This document shows positions 18,020 to 27,154 of a DNA stretch of 64,000 bases, piece by piece (position 1 is the first letter of the stretch; each line of letters begins with the position of its first letter). The notes below the pieces were generated by a model. That model saw only the letters and a list, made by a program, of their open reading frames with translations, was not told where the DNA came from and made no database searches. Source of the DNA: Cupriavidus oxalaticus (lineage in GTDB: Bacteria > Pseudomonadota > Gammaproteobacteria > Burkholderiales > Burkholderiaceae); contig NZ_CP038635.1 in NCBI RefSeq assembly GCF_004768545.1, positions 2,728,001-2,792,000 on the forward strand, given 5' to 3'. The position numbers and the translations under genes are program-made.

Positions 18020-19213
18020 ATGTCTCGCCGCGGCCGGATGCCGGTCGCGGCCTTTCGTGTCTCCGGGTGCCTTAGAACACCTCGGATCGCCCAGAACGCC
18101 TTGCCCACCACCACGCATCCCTCGCCTTCCGGCCGCAACATCTGCTTCCTGACCGGCACGCTGAACGCCATGGCCGGCGCCGAGCGCATGACGGCGACAG
18201 TCGCCAATGCGCTGGCCGCGCTCGGCCATAACGTGACCATTCTGAGCCTGTGGGACCCGGCCAGCCAGTTCGCGCTGGATCCGCGTATCCGGCATGAAGC
18301 GCTGTTTGCGCAGCGGCCTTCGTTCAAGCGGGCTTACCTGGCCACCGTGGCCGGCATCCACCGCCATTGCCGTGCGCACCGGACCGACGTGCTGGTGCAG
18401 GTCGACACCATGCTCGCGCTGTTCGTGCTGCCCGCCACCGCCGGTCTGGGCCTGCACCATATCGCCTGGGAGCATTGCCACTTCGACGAGGACCTCGGCA
18501 AGCCGGCGCGCAAGCTGGCGCGGCGCCTGGATGCACGCTTCTGCCGGCAGGTCGTGGTCCTGACGGAGCGCGACCGCCAGCGCTGGCGCGAAGCGCTGCG
18601 GCCACGCAGCGATATCGTCTGCCTGCCAAACCCCCTGCCGTTCCCGATGCCACCCGAACCTGCGCCGCGCGCGCAGAAGACGGTGCTCGCCATGGGCCGT
18701 CTGGTTGCGGCCAAGGGCTTCGATGTGCTGCTGCATGCCTGGCAGCAAGTCGCCGCGCAGGCGCCGGGATGGCATTTGCTGATTCACGGCGAGGGCGAGG
18801 AGCGCCCGGCGCTGACCGCGCTGACCGTTGAACTGGGCTTGCAGGACAGCGTCAGCCTGCCGGGCATCTGCCACGATCCGGAGCAAGCGTACGGGCGCGC
18901 GTCGGTGTTCTGCCTGAGTTCGCGATACGAAGGCTTCGGGCTGGTGCTGATCGAAGCCATGGCGTTTGGCCTGCCCATCGTCTCGACCGATTGCGAGACC
19001 GGCCCACGCGAACTGCTGACGCCCGGGCAAGACGCGCTGGTGGTCGCGACAGGCAATGCGGATGCGCTGGCGCAAGCGCTGCTGACCGTGATCGGCGAAC
19101 CGGCGACCGCCACCCGGCTCGCAGACGCCGGGCGTCGCAAGGCAGCCGGCTTTGCGCTCGAACGGATCGCGCTGCAGTGGGATGCACTGGTCAAGGCTCC
19201 TGCGGAGCCCTGA
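18020..19213 (+). CDS. Glycosyltransferase family 4 protein, LPS-core neighbourhood
   Basis: GT-B glycosyltransferase of about 397 residues. The N-terminal acceptor domain begins ICFLTGTLNAMAGAERM near residue 41. The nucleotide-sugar domain holds the R/K elements in GRLVAAKGFDVL and the E-x7-E motif in RYEGFGLVLIEAMAFGLP. The start is uncertain: GTG at 18011, ATG at 18020 or a TTG at 18101 all lie upstream of the conserved body. It is convergent with waaA (stops 8 bases apart) and next to waaC, so transfer of a sugar to the LPS core is plausible. Donor and linkage are not readable. Confidence 0.86.
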   Translation: MSRRGRMPVAAFRVSGCLRTPRIAQNALPTTTHPSPSGRNICFLTGTLNAMAGAERMTATVANALAALGHNVTILSLWDPASQFALDPRIRHEALFAQRPSFKRAYLATVAGIHRHCRAHRTDVLVQVDTMLALFVLPATAGLGLHHIAWEHCHFDEDLGKPARKLARRLDARFCRQVVVLTERDRQRWREALRPRSDIVCLPNPLPFPMPPEPAPRAQKTVLAMGRLVAAKGFDVLLHAWQQVAAQAPGWHLLIHGEGEERPALTALTVELGLQDSVSLPGICHDPEQAYGRASVFCLSSRYEGFGLVLIEAMAFGLPIVSTDCETGPRELLTPGQDALVVATGNADALAQALLTVIGEPATATRLADAGRRKAAGFALERIALQWDALVKAPAEP

Positions 19214-19221
19214 CCTGCCGC

Positions 19222-20511
19222 TTAGTGTTCCAGGGCTGGCGCCAGCGCCGCCAGCGTACGTACGGTAGCGCCGCGATGCAGCCCGGCAAAAGTCTGTGCA
19301 TGCGCCCGCATATCCGCCAGCCGCGCGCGGTCCGCCAGCACGCTGCCGGCGGTGCGCACCAGCTCATCCGCATTGTCCACGCGCAGGCACGCGCCCGCGG
19401 CAATGGCGTCTTCGGTCGCCTGCGCAAAGTTGAAGGTGTGCGGGCCGATCAGCACCGGCGTGCCGACCGCGCACGCCTCGATCAGGTTCTGCCCGCCCAG
19501 CGGCAACAGGCTGCCGCCGATAAAGGCGAGGTCCGATGCGGCGAAGTACATCGCCATCTCGCCCATCGAATCGCCCAGCAGGATATCCGCGTCCACGGGC
19601 GCCGTCTCGGCATCGAGATCCAGCGCACTGCGGCGCGCCACCGAGAATCCCGTGCGCGCCGCCAGCGCCGCCACTTCATCGAAGCGCTGCGGATGCCGCG
19701 GGATCAGCAGCAGCAACGGGCGCGGCACGTCGCCGGCCAGCGCCTGCCAGCGCGAGAAAGCATCGAGCAACAGCGGCTCCTCGCCTTCGCGGGTGCTGGC
19801 GGCGGCCAGCACCTGGCGGCCGCTGAAGGTTTTGCGCAGCCGCTCGCCCAGCGCCATGCCCGCCGGCGCCGGCTGCATGTCGAACTTGAGGTTGCCCGTG
19901 ATTTGCACGGCCGGCACGCCCAGCTGGCGAAAGCGCTCAGCATCGCCGGCGGTCTGCGCCAGCACGCCCGCGAAGTCGCGGTACATCGCCGAAGCCGCGC
20001 GCCCGAAGCGCGCCGTGCGCCGGAAGCTGCGGGGCGACAGGCGCGCATTGACCAGGTACAACGGCACGCCCGCCTTGCGCGCGCCGTGCACCACATTCGG
20101 CCACACCTCGGTTTCCATCAGCATCCCCGCCTCGGGCCGGAAATACCGCAAGAACCGCCGCACCAGCCATGGCAAGTCGTATGGCAGGTAGCACTGCAGG
20201 ATGCGCGGCTCGTTGCCGAACAGCTGCGCGCCGGTCTGGCGGCCGGTCGGCGTCATATGCGTCAGCAGCAGCCGATGGCGCGGATAGGCGCCGAGCAAGG
20301 ACTCGATCAGCGGCTGCGCGGCACGGGTCTCGCCCACGGACACGGCGTGGACCCACAGCCACGGCCCCTGGTTCGGCAGGCTGCCATAGATACCCAGCCG
20401 CTCGCCGACATGGTGCAGGTAGCCGGGCTCCTTGCGCGCGCGCCATGCCAGCCGCAACAGCGCCAGCGGCAGCACCGCCACCCACAACAAGCTATAGATC
20501 AGGCGCAGCAT
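19222..20511 (-). CDS. waaA: 3-deoxy-D-manno-octulosonic acid (Kdo) transferase
   Basis: Inner-membrane-anchored GT-B enzyme of 429 residues that adds Kdo from CMP-Kdo to lipid IVA, the first step of LPS core assembly. An N-terminal membrane anchor MLRLIYSLLWVAVLPLAL is followed by LHHVGERLGIYG and the catalytic-base region WVHAVSVGETRAAQPL. The nucleotide-binding domain includes ILLGDSMGEMAMYFAASDLAFIGGSL in pieces and PVLIGPHTFNF. The start codon overlaps the waaC stop by one base, so the two are translationally coupled. Confidence 0.95.
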   Translation of the reverse strand: MLRLIYSLLWVAVLPLALLRLAWRARKEPGYLHHVGERLGIYGSLPNQGPWLWVHAVSVGETRAAQPLIESLLGAYPRHRLLLTHMTPTGRQTGAQLFGNEPRILQCYLPYDLPWLVRRFLRYFRPEAGMLMETEVWPNVVHGARKAGVPLYLVNARLSPRSFRRTARFGRAASAMYRDFAGVLAQTAGDAERFRQLGVPAVQITGNLKFDMQPAPAGMALGERLRKTFSGRQVLAAASTREGEEPLLLDAFSRWQALAGDVPRPLLLLIPRHPQRFDEVAALAARTGFSVARRSALDLDAETAPVDADILLGDSMGEMAMYFAASDLAFIGGSLLPLGGQNLIEACAVGTPVLIGPHTFNFAQATEDAIAAGACLRVDNADELVRTAGSVLADRARLADMRAHAQTFAGLHRGATVRTLAALAPALEH

Positions 20512-21635
20512 CAGGCAGCGACCCCGCGCACGCGGCAGGCGGCCTCGTAGACTTCATCGACCGATGGCACCACGCCGTCGTCGCCGACGTTGGCGATGCG
20601 GTCGGACCAATACCCTTCCGTCTTCCAGCGCCATGTCGCGGTATAGATTTCCACCGTCGGCCGGCACAGCGCCGCCGCGATATGGACCAGGCCCGTATCG
20701 ACTCCGATCACCACTTCGGCACGGTTGATCAGGCCAAAGCCCTGCATCACCGAGAACTTCGGCAGCACGCGTGCCTGCGACACGCCCGCGGCAATCTCTT
20801 CGGCGGCCTGGCGCTCCTTGTCGTTGCCCCACGGCAGCAGCATGGTCAGGCCTTCGGCGGCCAGGCGGTTGCCCAGCGCGTGCCAGTTCTGCACCGCCCA
20901 TTTCTTGCGCGCTCCCGCCGTCGCGTGGAAGCAGACGGCATAGCGCGCCGGCAAGTCCGCCCATAGCGGGTCGTCGACATGCAATGACTGCGCCGCCGGC
21001 CCGAAAAACCGTGGCGGCTCCACTGGCGCGATCCCCGTCAGCGCCGCGCCCAGAAGGCGCGAGCGCTGCACCGAATGGGTCTGGCGCGGCACGCGCACCG
21101 AGTCCGTGTACAACAGGCGCGCCGCAGGCTCATAGCCCGAACCCTGCGTCGCATTGCCCAGCCCGATGATCGGCGCACCCTGCGCACGCGTCGCCACGCG
21201 CGCCACCACCGCGGTCTTGAGCAGACCCTGGCTTTCGATCACGGCGTCGTAGCGCTCCCGGCGCAAGGCATTGCGCACGGCACCGATCTCCTGCCAGGTC
21301 GCGCCCTGCAGGATGCGCTTGCGCCAGCGCCTCAGCGCGAACGGAATCACCCGCCGCACCTCGGGCAACAGGCGCACCAGTTCCACATAGCCCTCTTCCA
21401 CCACCCAGTCGATCTCCGCACCGGGCCAGCGCGCGCGCAGGTCGTGCACCAGCGGCATGTTGTGCACCACGTCGCCGAGCGACGACACCTTGACCAGCAG
21501 GATGCGCGGCCGCTCTGGCAGCGTGAACGGCACTGCGGCCGGCATGGGCTGCACCACGCCGGCCGCGCCGACTGCATCGGGCGAAGGTGGCGATGCCGGC
21601 GGCACCGCCGTGCGCTCAGAACGGGAGTTGAGCAT
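20511..21635 (-). CDS. waaC: LPS heptosyltransferase I
   Basis: GT9 enzyme of 374 residues that transfers L-glycero-D-manno-heptose from ADP-heptose onto Kdo. The family opening RILLVKVSSLGDVVHNMPLVHDL (in pieces) begins near residue 44, after a Pro/Ala-rich extension. The donor-binding region HATAGARKKWAVQNWH and the motif VIGVDTGLVHIAAALCRPTVEIYT (in pieces) are present. The first ATG at 21635 overlaps the phosphomannomutase stop by 20 bases; a later ATG at 21545 would shorten the odd N-terminal extension. The gene is in an operon with waaA downstream. Confidence 0.94.
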   Translation of the reverse strand: MLNSRSERTAVPPASPPSPDAVGAAGVVQPMPAAVPFTLPERPRILLVKVSSLGDVVHNMPLVHDLRARWPGAEIDWVVEEGYVELVRLLPEVRRVIPFALRRWRKRILQGATWQEIGAVRNALRRERYDAVIESQGLLKTAVVARVATRAQGAPIIGLGNATQGSGYEPAARLLYTDSVRVPRQTHSVQRSRLLGAALTGIAPVEPPRFFGPAAQSLHVDDPLWADLPARYAVCFHATAGARKKWAVQNWHALGNRLAAEGLTMLLPWGNDKERQAAEEIAAGVSQARVLPKFSVMQGFGLINRAEVVIGVDTGLVHIAAALCRPTVEIYTATWRWKTEGYWSDRIANVGDDGVVPSVDEVYEAACRVRGVAA

Positions 21636-23001
21636 CCGGTTTCTCGGCCAGGATCACACGCTTGAACTCGGCCTGGATGCGCGCCAGCGCGGCGTCATTG
21701 TCCGCTTCGAAACGCATCACCACCACCGGCGTGGTGTTCGACGGACGCGCCAGGCCGAAGCCATCGGCGTATTCCACGCGCACGCCATCGATCTTGTTCA
21801 CCTCGCGCGCGCCCTCAAAGGTGGCGTTCGCCTTGATCTTGTCGAGCAGCGTGAAGGGCTCGCCTTCTGCGCACTTGAGCTGCAGCTCCGGCGTGTTGTT
21901 GGCGTTCGGCAGCGCGTTCAGCACCGCGCTCGGGTCGGCGTGGCGCGACAGGATTTCCAGCAGGCGGGCGCCGGTGTACAGGCCGTCGTCAAAGCCATAC
22001 CAGCGGTCCTTGAAGAACACGTGGCCGCTCATCTCGCCGGCGATCGGGGCGCCGGTCTCCTTCAGCTTGGCCTTGACCAGCGAATGGCCGGTCTTCCACA
22101 TCAGCGGCTCGCCGCCGTGCTCGCGGATCCACGGGGCCAGCTTGCCGGTGCACTTCACGTCGTAGATCACCTGCGCACCCGGATTGCGCGACAGGATTTC
22201 CTCGGCAAACAGCATCAGCTGGCGGTCCGGGAAGATGACCTGGCCATCCTTGGTCACCACGCCCAGGCGGTCGCCGTCGCCGTCGAAGGCCAGGCCCAGC
22301 TCGCAATCGGTCTCGCGCAGGGTCTTCATCAGGTCCTGCAGGTTCTCGATATGCGCCGGATCGGGGTGGTGGTTGGGGAAATTGCCGTCGACGTCGCAGA
22401 ACAGCTCGGTCACTTCGCAGCCCAGCCCGCGGAACAGGTCGCCAACAAAGGCGCCGGCCACGCCGTTGCCGGCATCGAGGGCGATTTTCATCGGGCGGGC
22501 GAGCTTGACGTCGCTGATGATGCGGTCGAGGTACTTTTGGCGCACGTCGACCTTCTGGTAGGTGCCTGCGCCGCTGGTGAAGTCGCCCGCCTCGATGCGC
22601 TGGCGCAGGCCCTGGATCTGCTCGCCATAGATGGCCTGGCCGGCGAGGACCATCTTGAAGCCGTTGTAGTCGGGGGGGTTGTGGCTGCCGGTGACCATGA
22701 TGCCGGACGTGGCACGGACGCCATCGAGTTCGATGTTGGTGCCGAAATAGACCATGGGGGTGGCGACCATGCCCAGGTCGATCACGTCCAGGCCGGCGGT
22801 GCGCAGGCCTTCTACGAGGCCGGAGATGAGATCGGGGCCGGAGAGCCGGCCGTCGCGTCCGACGACGACGGCTTTCTCGCCCTGGGCGGCGGCGGCCGTA
22901 CCAAAGGACTGGCCAATATCCCGAGCCACTTCACGAGTGAGGGTCTTGCCTACGATTCCGCGGATGTCATAGGCCTTAAAGATGGAGGGGTCGATTGCCA
23001 T
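21616..23001 (-). CDS. manB: Phosphomannomutase/phosphoglucomutase
   Basis: Alpha-D-phosphohexomutase of 461 residues that interconverts mannose-6-phosphate and mannose-1-phosphate (and the glucose pair). The phosphoserine loop is GIMVTGSHNPPDYNG near residue 106, the metal loop is LAFDGDGDRLGVV near 244, the sugar-binding loop is GEMSGHVFF near 328, and the phosphate-binding loop is ARPSNTTPVV near 425. The ATG at 23001 gives the usual MAIDPSIFKAYDIRG start. The product feeds ManC, Gmd and Rmd in the operon some 20 kb away, and glucose-1-phosphate for RmlA, so this gene may serve both rhamnose pathways. Confidence 0.94.
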   Translation of the reverse strand: MAIDPSIFKAYDIRGIVGKTLTREVARDIGQSFGTAAAAQGEKAVVVGRDGRLSGPDLISGLVEGLRTAGLDVIDLGMVATPMVYFGTNIELDGVRATSGIMVTGSHNPPDYNGFKMVLAGQAIYGEQIQGLRQRIEAGDFTSGAGTYQKVDVRQKYLDRIISDVKLARPMKIALDAGNGVAGAFVGDLFRGLGCEVTELFCDVDGNFPNHHPDPAHIENLQDLMKTLRETDCELGLAFDGDGDRLGVVTKDGQVIFPDRQLMLFAEEILSRNPGAQVIYDVKCTGKLAPWIREHGGEPLMWKTGHSLVKAKLKETGAPIAGEMSGHVFFKDRWYGFDDGLYTGARLLEILSRHADPSAVLNALPNANNTPELQLKCAEGEPFTLLDKIKANATFEGAREVNKIDGVRVEYADGFGLARPSNTTPVVVMRFEADNDAALARIQAEFKRVILAEKPDAQLPF

Positions 23002-23303
23002 ATTTTTTCCGTATATGCGACAGCGCGACGGTCTGTCGCAGTCGCAAGTAGTCAACTCAGCCGCTATTGTGCCGGATTTGGAATCGAGGGCCGGCTTCCC
23101 GGGGGGTTTATAATGCGCTCCGCTGCTTTGCTCGTTGCAGTACGCCCATTGCCGATACTACCCCGACAGACCCACCCGGCCTTTGCAAGCCAACGATTTC
23201 CGGTGCCGAAGGCGCCTTTGTTCCTGGCCAGCCTGTTCCCGTCCGTATGTCGTACTTCCCAGAGCCAGTTGGTCAAACCTTGGCGCCAGCCGAGCGTCAC
23301 AAG
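23002..23303. other. Divergent intergenic region between manB and the sugar-transferase gene
   Basis: These 302 bases carry the leaders of two divergent genes. An 8-base inverted repeat, TGCGACAG (23016-23023) and CTGTCGCA (23033-23040) with a 9-base spacer, lies just upstream of manB. A perfect TATAAT stands at 23109-23114 on the plus strand without a good -35 partner. An alternative ATG for the sugar transferase is at 23247. Confidence 0.6.
23109..23114 (+). promoter_or_regulatory. Candidate -10 box upstream of the sugar-transferase gene
   Basis: TATAAT matches the consensus fully. No TTGACA-like element lies 16-18 bases upstream, so the call is weak unless an activator or another sigma factor is involved. 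Confidence 0.35.
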
Positions 23304-24590
23304 ATGAAGCTGCCAACGCGTATATCGTCAGAAACCACCCGCCGCCGCAGCCGCATGCTTGCATGGGGTGCCTTGGGCCTCCTGCTCTACGGACTGGCCG
23401 CCCTTGGGGGCCATGAAGCTACCCGCCACGGCTGGGTCACGCAAATCTTCCTGAACACCATCGGCATGTCGGTGGTCCCGTATGCCATCGCCTGCATGCT
23501 GCTGGACCGCACCATCTATGTTCCGGCAGTTGAGGGCAACAGCATAGTGGCGCTTGCGACACTAGTGCCCTTCGCTCTGCTCCTTGCCACCTGCGCGGTT
23601 TTCCGCATCGAATATTCGCGGGCCGCGATGCTGGTCTGCATGACCATCACAATGGTCTGGCTGTGGAGTGGCTACCTGCGCTTCGTGCGCCACTATGTAC
23701 CGACGTTCGGCTATACCGATCCCCAGGCGCTCGAACACCTAAACGAACTACTTGGGATGCCTGGTGCGGCGCGCAGCGCACAGGCCGAGTTCCACCGCAT
23801 CACCACGCTGGCGGAAGCCGCCGACTGCGACGGCCTAATGATGGAGCGCAGCGCTGCTGTCGACCCGCAACGCACCCGGACGCTGGCGCGCTACAAGCTC
23901 AGCCACGTCCACGTCTATTCGGTCGAACGGATCGCGGAGCTGCTCACCGGCTGCCTGGCCCTGACACATATCGACGAGAACTTCCTGGACGACCACGCAC
24001 AGAACTTCCTCTATGCGCCATTCAAGCGGCTGGGCGATATCGCCGCGGTGCTGCTGCTGGCGCCGCTGGCCATCCCCATCGGACTGGCCGTTGCCGTCGC
24101 CATCCGCATGGAGTCGAGCGGTCCGGCCATCTTCCGCCAGGAACGCGTGGGCCTTTACGGGAAGGTGTTCACGATGCTGAAGTTCCGTAGCATGGCCGAT
24201 GAGCCGGACACCGAGGCCCAGTTCGCTGCACATTCCGACCCCCGCGTCACGCGTGTGGGCCGCGTCATCCGGAAGTACCGGCTCGACGAAATTCCTCAGC
24301 TGTGGAATGTACTGGTGGGCGACATGAGCCTGATCGGACCGCGTCCCGAACAATCCTCGATGGTCGAGTCCTTCTCCGAGACGATCCCGTTCTATCCCTA
24401 CCGCCATCTCGTGCGCCCCGGCCTGTCGGGCTGGGCGCAGGTCCAGCAAGGCTATGCCGCAAGCCACGAGGAAACCATCACCAAGCTTTGCTATGACCTC
24501 TACTACGTCAAGCACTGCTCGATGGCAATGGATCTGTTGATCGCCGGCAAGACCATGCGCACGCTGCTGACCGGCTACGGCGCGCGCTGA
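23304..24590 (+). CDS. Undecaprenyl-phosphate sugar phosphotransferase (WcaJ/WbaP-like)
   Basis: Initiating enzyme that moves a sugar-1-phosphate from a nucleotide sugar to undecaprenyl phosphate at the inner membrane. The protein of about 428 residues has four N-terminal membrane segments (about residues 18-125), a soluble middle part, one more hydrophobic segment, and the catalytic polyprenol-phosphate sugar transferase domain. Marks are KFRSMADEPD, RVIRKYRLDEIPQLWNVLVGDMSLIGPRPE in pieces, and RPGLSGWAQV. The start could be the ATG at 23247 instead; neither has a strong ribosome site. It heads a short plus-strand set with two GT4 genes and a flippase, so it probably primes that repeat unit. 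The sugar it transfers is unknown. Confidence 0.9.
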   Translation: MKLPTRISSETTRRRSRMLAWGALGLLLYGLAALGGHEATRHGWVTQIFLNTIGMSVVPYAIACMLLDRTIYVPAVEGNSIVALATLVPFALLLATCAVFRIEYSRAAMLVCMTITMVWLWSGYLRFVRHYVPTFGYTDPQALEHLNELLGMPGAARSAQAEFHRITTLAEAADCDGLMMERSAAVDPQRTRTLARYKLSHVHVYSVERIAELLTGCLALTHIDENFLDDHAQNFLYAPFKRLGDIAAVLLLAPLAIPIGLAVAVAIRMESSGPAIFRQERVGLYGKVFTMLKFRSMADEPDTEAQFAAHSDPRVTRVGRVIRKYRLDEIPQLWNVLVGDMSLIGPRPEQSSMVESFSETIPFYPYRHLVRPGLSGWAQVQQGYAASHEETITKLCYDLYYVKHCSMAMDLLIAGKTMRTLLTGYGAR

Positions 24591-24627
24591 GGCACGGCGT
24601 GGCCCGCATGATCTTTCCTCCCGCCCG

Positions 24628-25773
24628 ATGCGCATCCTGCTGCTGACGACAGGACTTCGGCTTGGCGGCGCCGAGCGCCAGGTCGCGGACCTCGCACGCC
24701 AGTTCGTTGCCTTCGGGCATGATGTGGCGGTGGTCAGCCTGACACTTGCTCAAGAAGTAGTGTTGCCCTCGGCGGTGACGCTGCATCGCCTGGACCTGCA
24801 CAAGGATCCGCTGCGATTCCTTTTCACCTTGCAGTCCGTGCGCAAGTGGGTGGGGCGCTGGCAACCGGACATCGTCCATGCGCACATGTTCCACGCCAAT
24901 ATCTTCGCCCGACTGCTGCGGCCGCGGCGGGCCGGCGGCGCGCGCATCCCTGTCCTCTGCACCGCGCACAGCTCACGCGAAGGGGGCAGGCTGCGCATGC
25001 TGGCGTATCGGCTGACCGATGGCTTGTGCGAAGCGACAACCCATGTCAGCGCGGAGGGCATGCAGTACATGCTGGACGTCGGCGCCACGAAGGCCGGGCG
25101 GATCAGCGTGATGCCAAATGGCATCGATACGGACCAGTTCCGCCGCGACCCGCACGCGCGCGTGCAGACGCGACAGGCACTGGGAATCGGCCCCGATGCC
25201 AAGCTCGTGCTCAATGTCGGCCGGCTGGTTCGCGAGAAAGATCAGGGCCGCCTGATCGAAGCTTTCCGCCAACTGGCGGACGATCCGGAGACCGGCGCAG
25301 GCATTTGCTTGCTGATTGCCGGCGATGGCCCCCTGAAGGCAGCGCTGATACAGCATGCAGCTGCGCTCGGGCTCTCCCGCGCCGTGCGGCTGCTCGGCCC
25401 CTGCGACAACGTTCCGGCGCTGATGAACGCCGCCGACCTGTTCGTACTGTCCTCCATGCGAGAAGGCCTGCCCCTCGTGGTAGCCGAGGCGCTCGCCTGC
25501 GAGACGCCGGTGTTGGCCACCGACGTATCAGGCGTCCGCGCGCTGCTGGCGGCGTCGGGCAGCATCGTGCCGGCAGGCGACACCGATGCACTTGCGCACG
25601 GCATGCGTGCAGCCCTGCTGGGCCGGCAGGATGTCGCGGCAGGCCGCGCCCACGCCGTTGCCGCATACAGCCTGGCCAGTGTCGCCCAGCGCTGGATCGA
25701 CCTGTATCGGGAGCTTGTGCTGCGCCGGCGAGCCGCCCTGGCCCACGCCTCCGGCAAGGGCGATCATGCGTAG
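24628..25773 (+). CDS. Glycosyltransferase family 4 protein
   Basis: A 381-residue GT-B enzyme. It opens MRILLLTTGLRLGGAERQV, with the Gly-rich acceptor loop typical of GT4. The donor domain has LNVGRLVREKDQGRLIEAF, with the conserved Arg and Lys, and the E-x7-E motif in MREGLPLVVAEALACETPV. It starts 37 bases after the sugar-transferase gene, and its stop overlaps the flippase gene by 8 bases. It likely adds the second sugar of the lipid-linked unit begun by the upstream enzyme. Its specificity is unknown. Confidence 0.9.
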   Translation: MRILLLTTGLRLGGAERQVADLARQFVAFGHDVAVVSLTLAQEVVLPSAVTLHRLDLHKDPLRFLFTLQSVRKWVGRWQPDIVHAHMFHANIFARLLRPRRAGGARIPVLCTAHSSREGGRLRMLAYRLTDGLCEATTHVSAEGMQYMLDVGATKAGRISVMPNGIDTDQFRRDPHARVQTRQALGIGPDAKLVLNVGRLVREKDQGRLIEAFRQLADDPETGAGICLLIAGDGPLKAALIQHAAALGLSRAVRLLGPCDNVPALMNAADLFVLSSMREGLPLVVAEALACETPVLATDVSGVRALLAASGSIVPAGDTDALAHGMRAALLGRQDVAAGRAHAVAAYSLASVAQRWIDLYRELVLRRRAALAHASGKGDHA

Positions 25774-27019
25774 GCAGATCGCTCGCAACGTCGTCTGGCT
25801 GCTCGCCGAACGCGGCGTCCAGGTCAGCGCAAGCATCGGCACCATTGCCATGATCGCGCGGAGCATTGGCCCCGAAGGCTTTGCCCATTTTCAGTATGCG
25901 CAAACGCTGGTTCTGTTAGCTTCGTCCATTGCGCTGATCTGCGGGGCCGAGGTAGTGGTACCGCGGCTCGTAGCCAATACGTCGACCGCGGCCCGGCACC
26001 AACTCCTTGTGCACGCATATGCCGTCAGGGAAGGCGCCGCGATCACCGCCTATGTGCTGATGCTGGCGGCCATCTGGATCAGCGGACAGGATGAAATCAC
26101 GCGCCACGTGGCGATGATTCTTGGAATTTCGATCCTACTGCGCGAACCGTTCGGGGTTGTCAACGCCTGGATGCAGGCCCGGACCGATAATCGGGCTGGC
26201 GTGATTTTCAGCCTTACCGCTCTCACGACCAGGCTCGGCATTGTCGGCCTGCTATTTCTTACGCAGGTCAATACCGTCCATGAGTATGCTTGGGCTTTCG
26301 CCGCGGAATCCGTCATTCTCGCGTTGCTGCTAGCCAGCTACTATCTCAAGGCCAGCCCGCCCCTGCGTATCGCACCGGATTTCACCCTCATCTCGCAACT
26401 ATTCCGCGATGGAGCGATTTTCTGGGTCGGGTTCATGCTAATGATGAGCGCGCGCCGGGTTGACCAGCTCTTGCTCAAGCCCCAGGTGCCACTCCCGGAC
26501 CTGGCCGCCTACGCTGCCTGCATGCAGGTCCTGGACAATTTTGTGTTGCTGGCAACGATCGTGGCCAATACGCTGGCGCCGCTGATGATATACGCGCAAC
26601 CGACCTTCGAACGCTTGCGCGCGAATCTCGTCCGCATCACGCTTGGCATGGCTGCAATCGGCACCGTTGGCGGTACGCTGATTGCCGTCGTCGCCCCGTG
26701 GATCGTTCACTTGCTGTACGGTAGCGAGTTCGGCACCGCGGTCGGCCTGTTGCGCACGGCGGCGCTGGCGTCGGGGCTGGTTTTTGCCGATGTTGCGCTT
26801 TCATTGCTTGTCGTGCATCTGCGCAAGCCGGGTTGGCTGGCCATCAAATGGCTGATTGTAGTCATCACGATTGCGCTGGTCGACTGGATCATGATTCCCA
26901 GACATGGCACCTATGGTGCTGTGGTGGGCTATATCGCCGGCAACTCGGTTGCGCTACTTGTCGGCGCCGCCATGCTGGTTATGTCTGGCAGGCTCATGCC
27001 TGAAGAGATTTCGCCATGA
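25766..27019 (+). CDS. wzx: Wzx-type O-antigen/oligosaccharide flippase
   Basis: Polytopic inner-membrane protein of 417 residues from the MOP exporter superfamily. It moves undecaprenyl-PP-linked oligosaccharide to the periplasmic face. It opens MRRQIARNVVWLLAERGVQ and then shows about ten to twelve hydrophobic segments, among them FAHFQYAQTLVLLASSIALICG and FVLLATIVANTLAPLMI in pieces. The start at 25766 overlaps the preceding GT4 stop by 8 bases, showing coupling. Base composition drops from about this gene onward. No Wzy polymerase gene is recognised nearby, so the exported unit may be a single repeat or may be polymerised by an enzyme encoded elsewhere. Confidence 0.85.
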   Translation: MRRQIARNVVWLLAERGVQVSASIGTIAMIARSIGPEGFAHFQYAQTLVLLASSIALICGAEVVVPRLVANTSTAARHQLLVHAYAVREGAAITAYVLMLAAIWISGQDEITRHVAMILGISILLREPFGVVNAWMQARTDNRAGVIFSLTALTTRLGIVGLLFLTQVNTVHEYAWAFAAESVILALLLASYYLKASPPLRIAPDFTLISQLFRDGAIFWVGFMLMMSARRVDQLLLKPQVPLPDLAAYAACMQVLDNFVLLATIVANTLAPLMIYAQPTFERLRANLVRITLGMAAIGTVGGTLIAVVAPWIVHLLYGSEFGTAVGLLRTAALASGLVFADVALSLLVVHLRKPGWLAIKWLIVVITIALVDWIMIPRHGTYGAVVGYIAGNSVALLVGAAMLVMSGRLMPEEISP

Positions 27020-27154
27020 ACAGGCATCCACATCATGGGCAGCAAGCGGCATGCCTGACAATGGTAGTCTTGGAGACTTTCCGGAATTTACGCTTGCGGC
27101 CATTGTTGCGCAAAACGTTGGCGGACCGCCGTCAGTCGCAAATCCGACGCGGAT

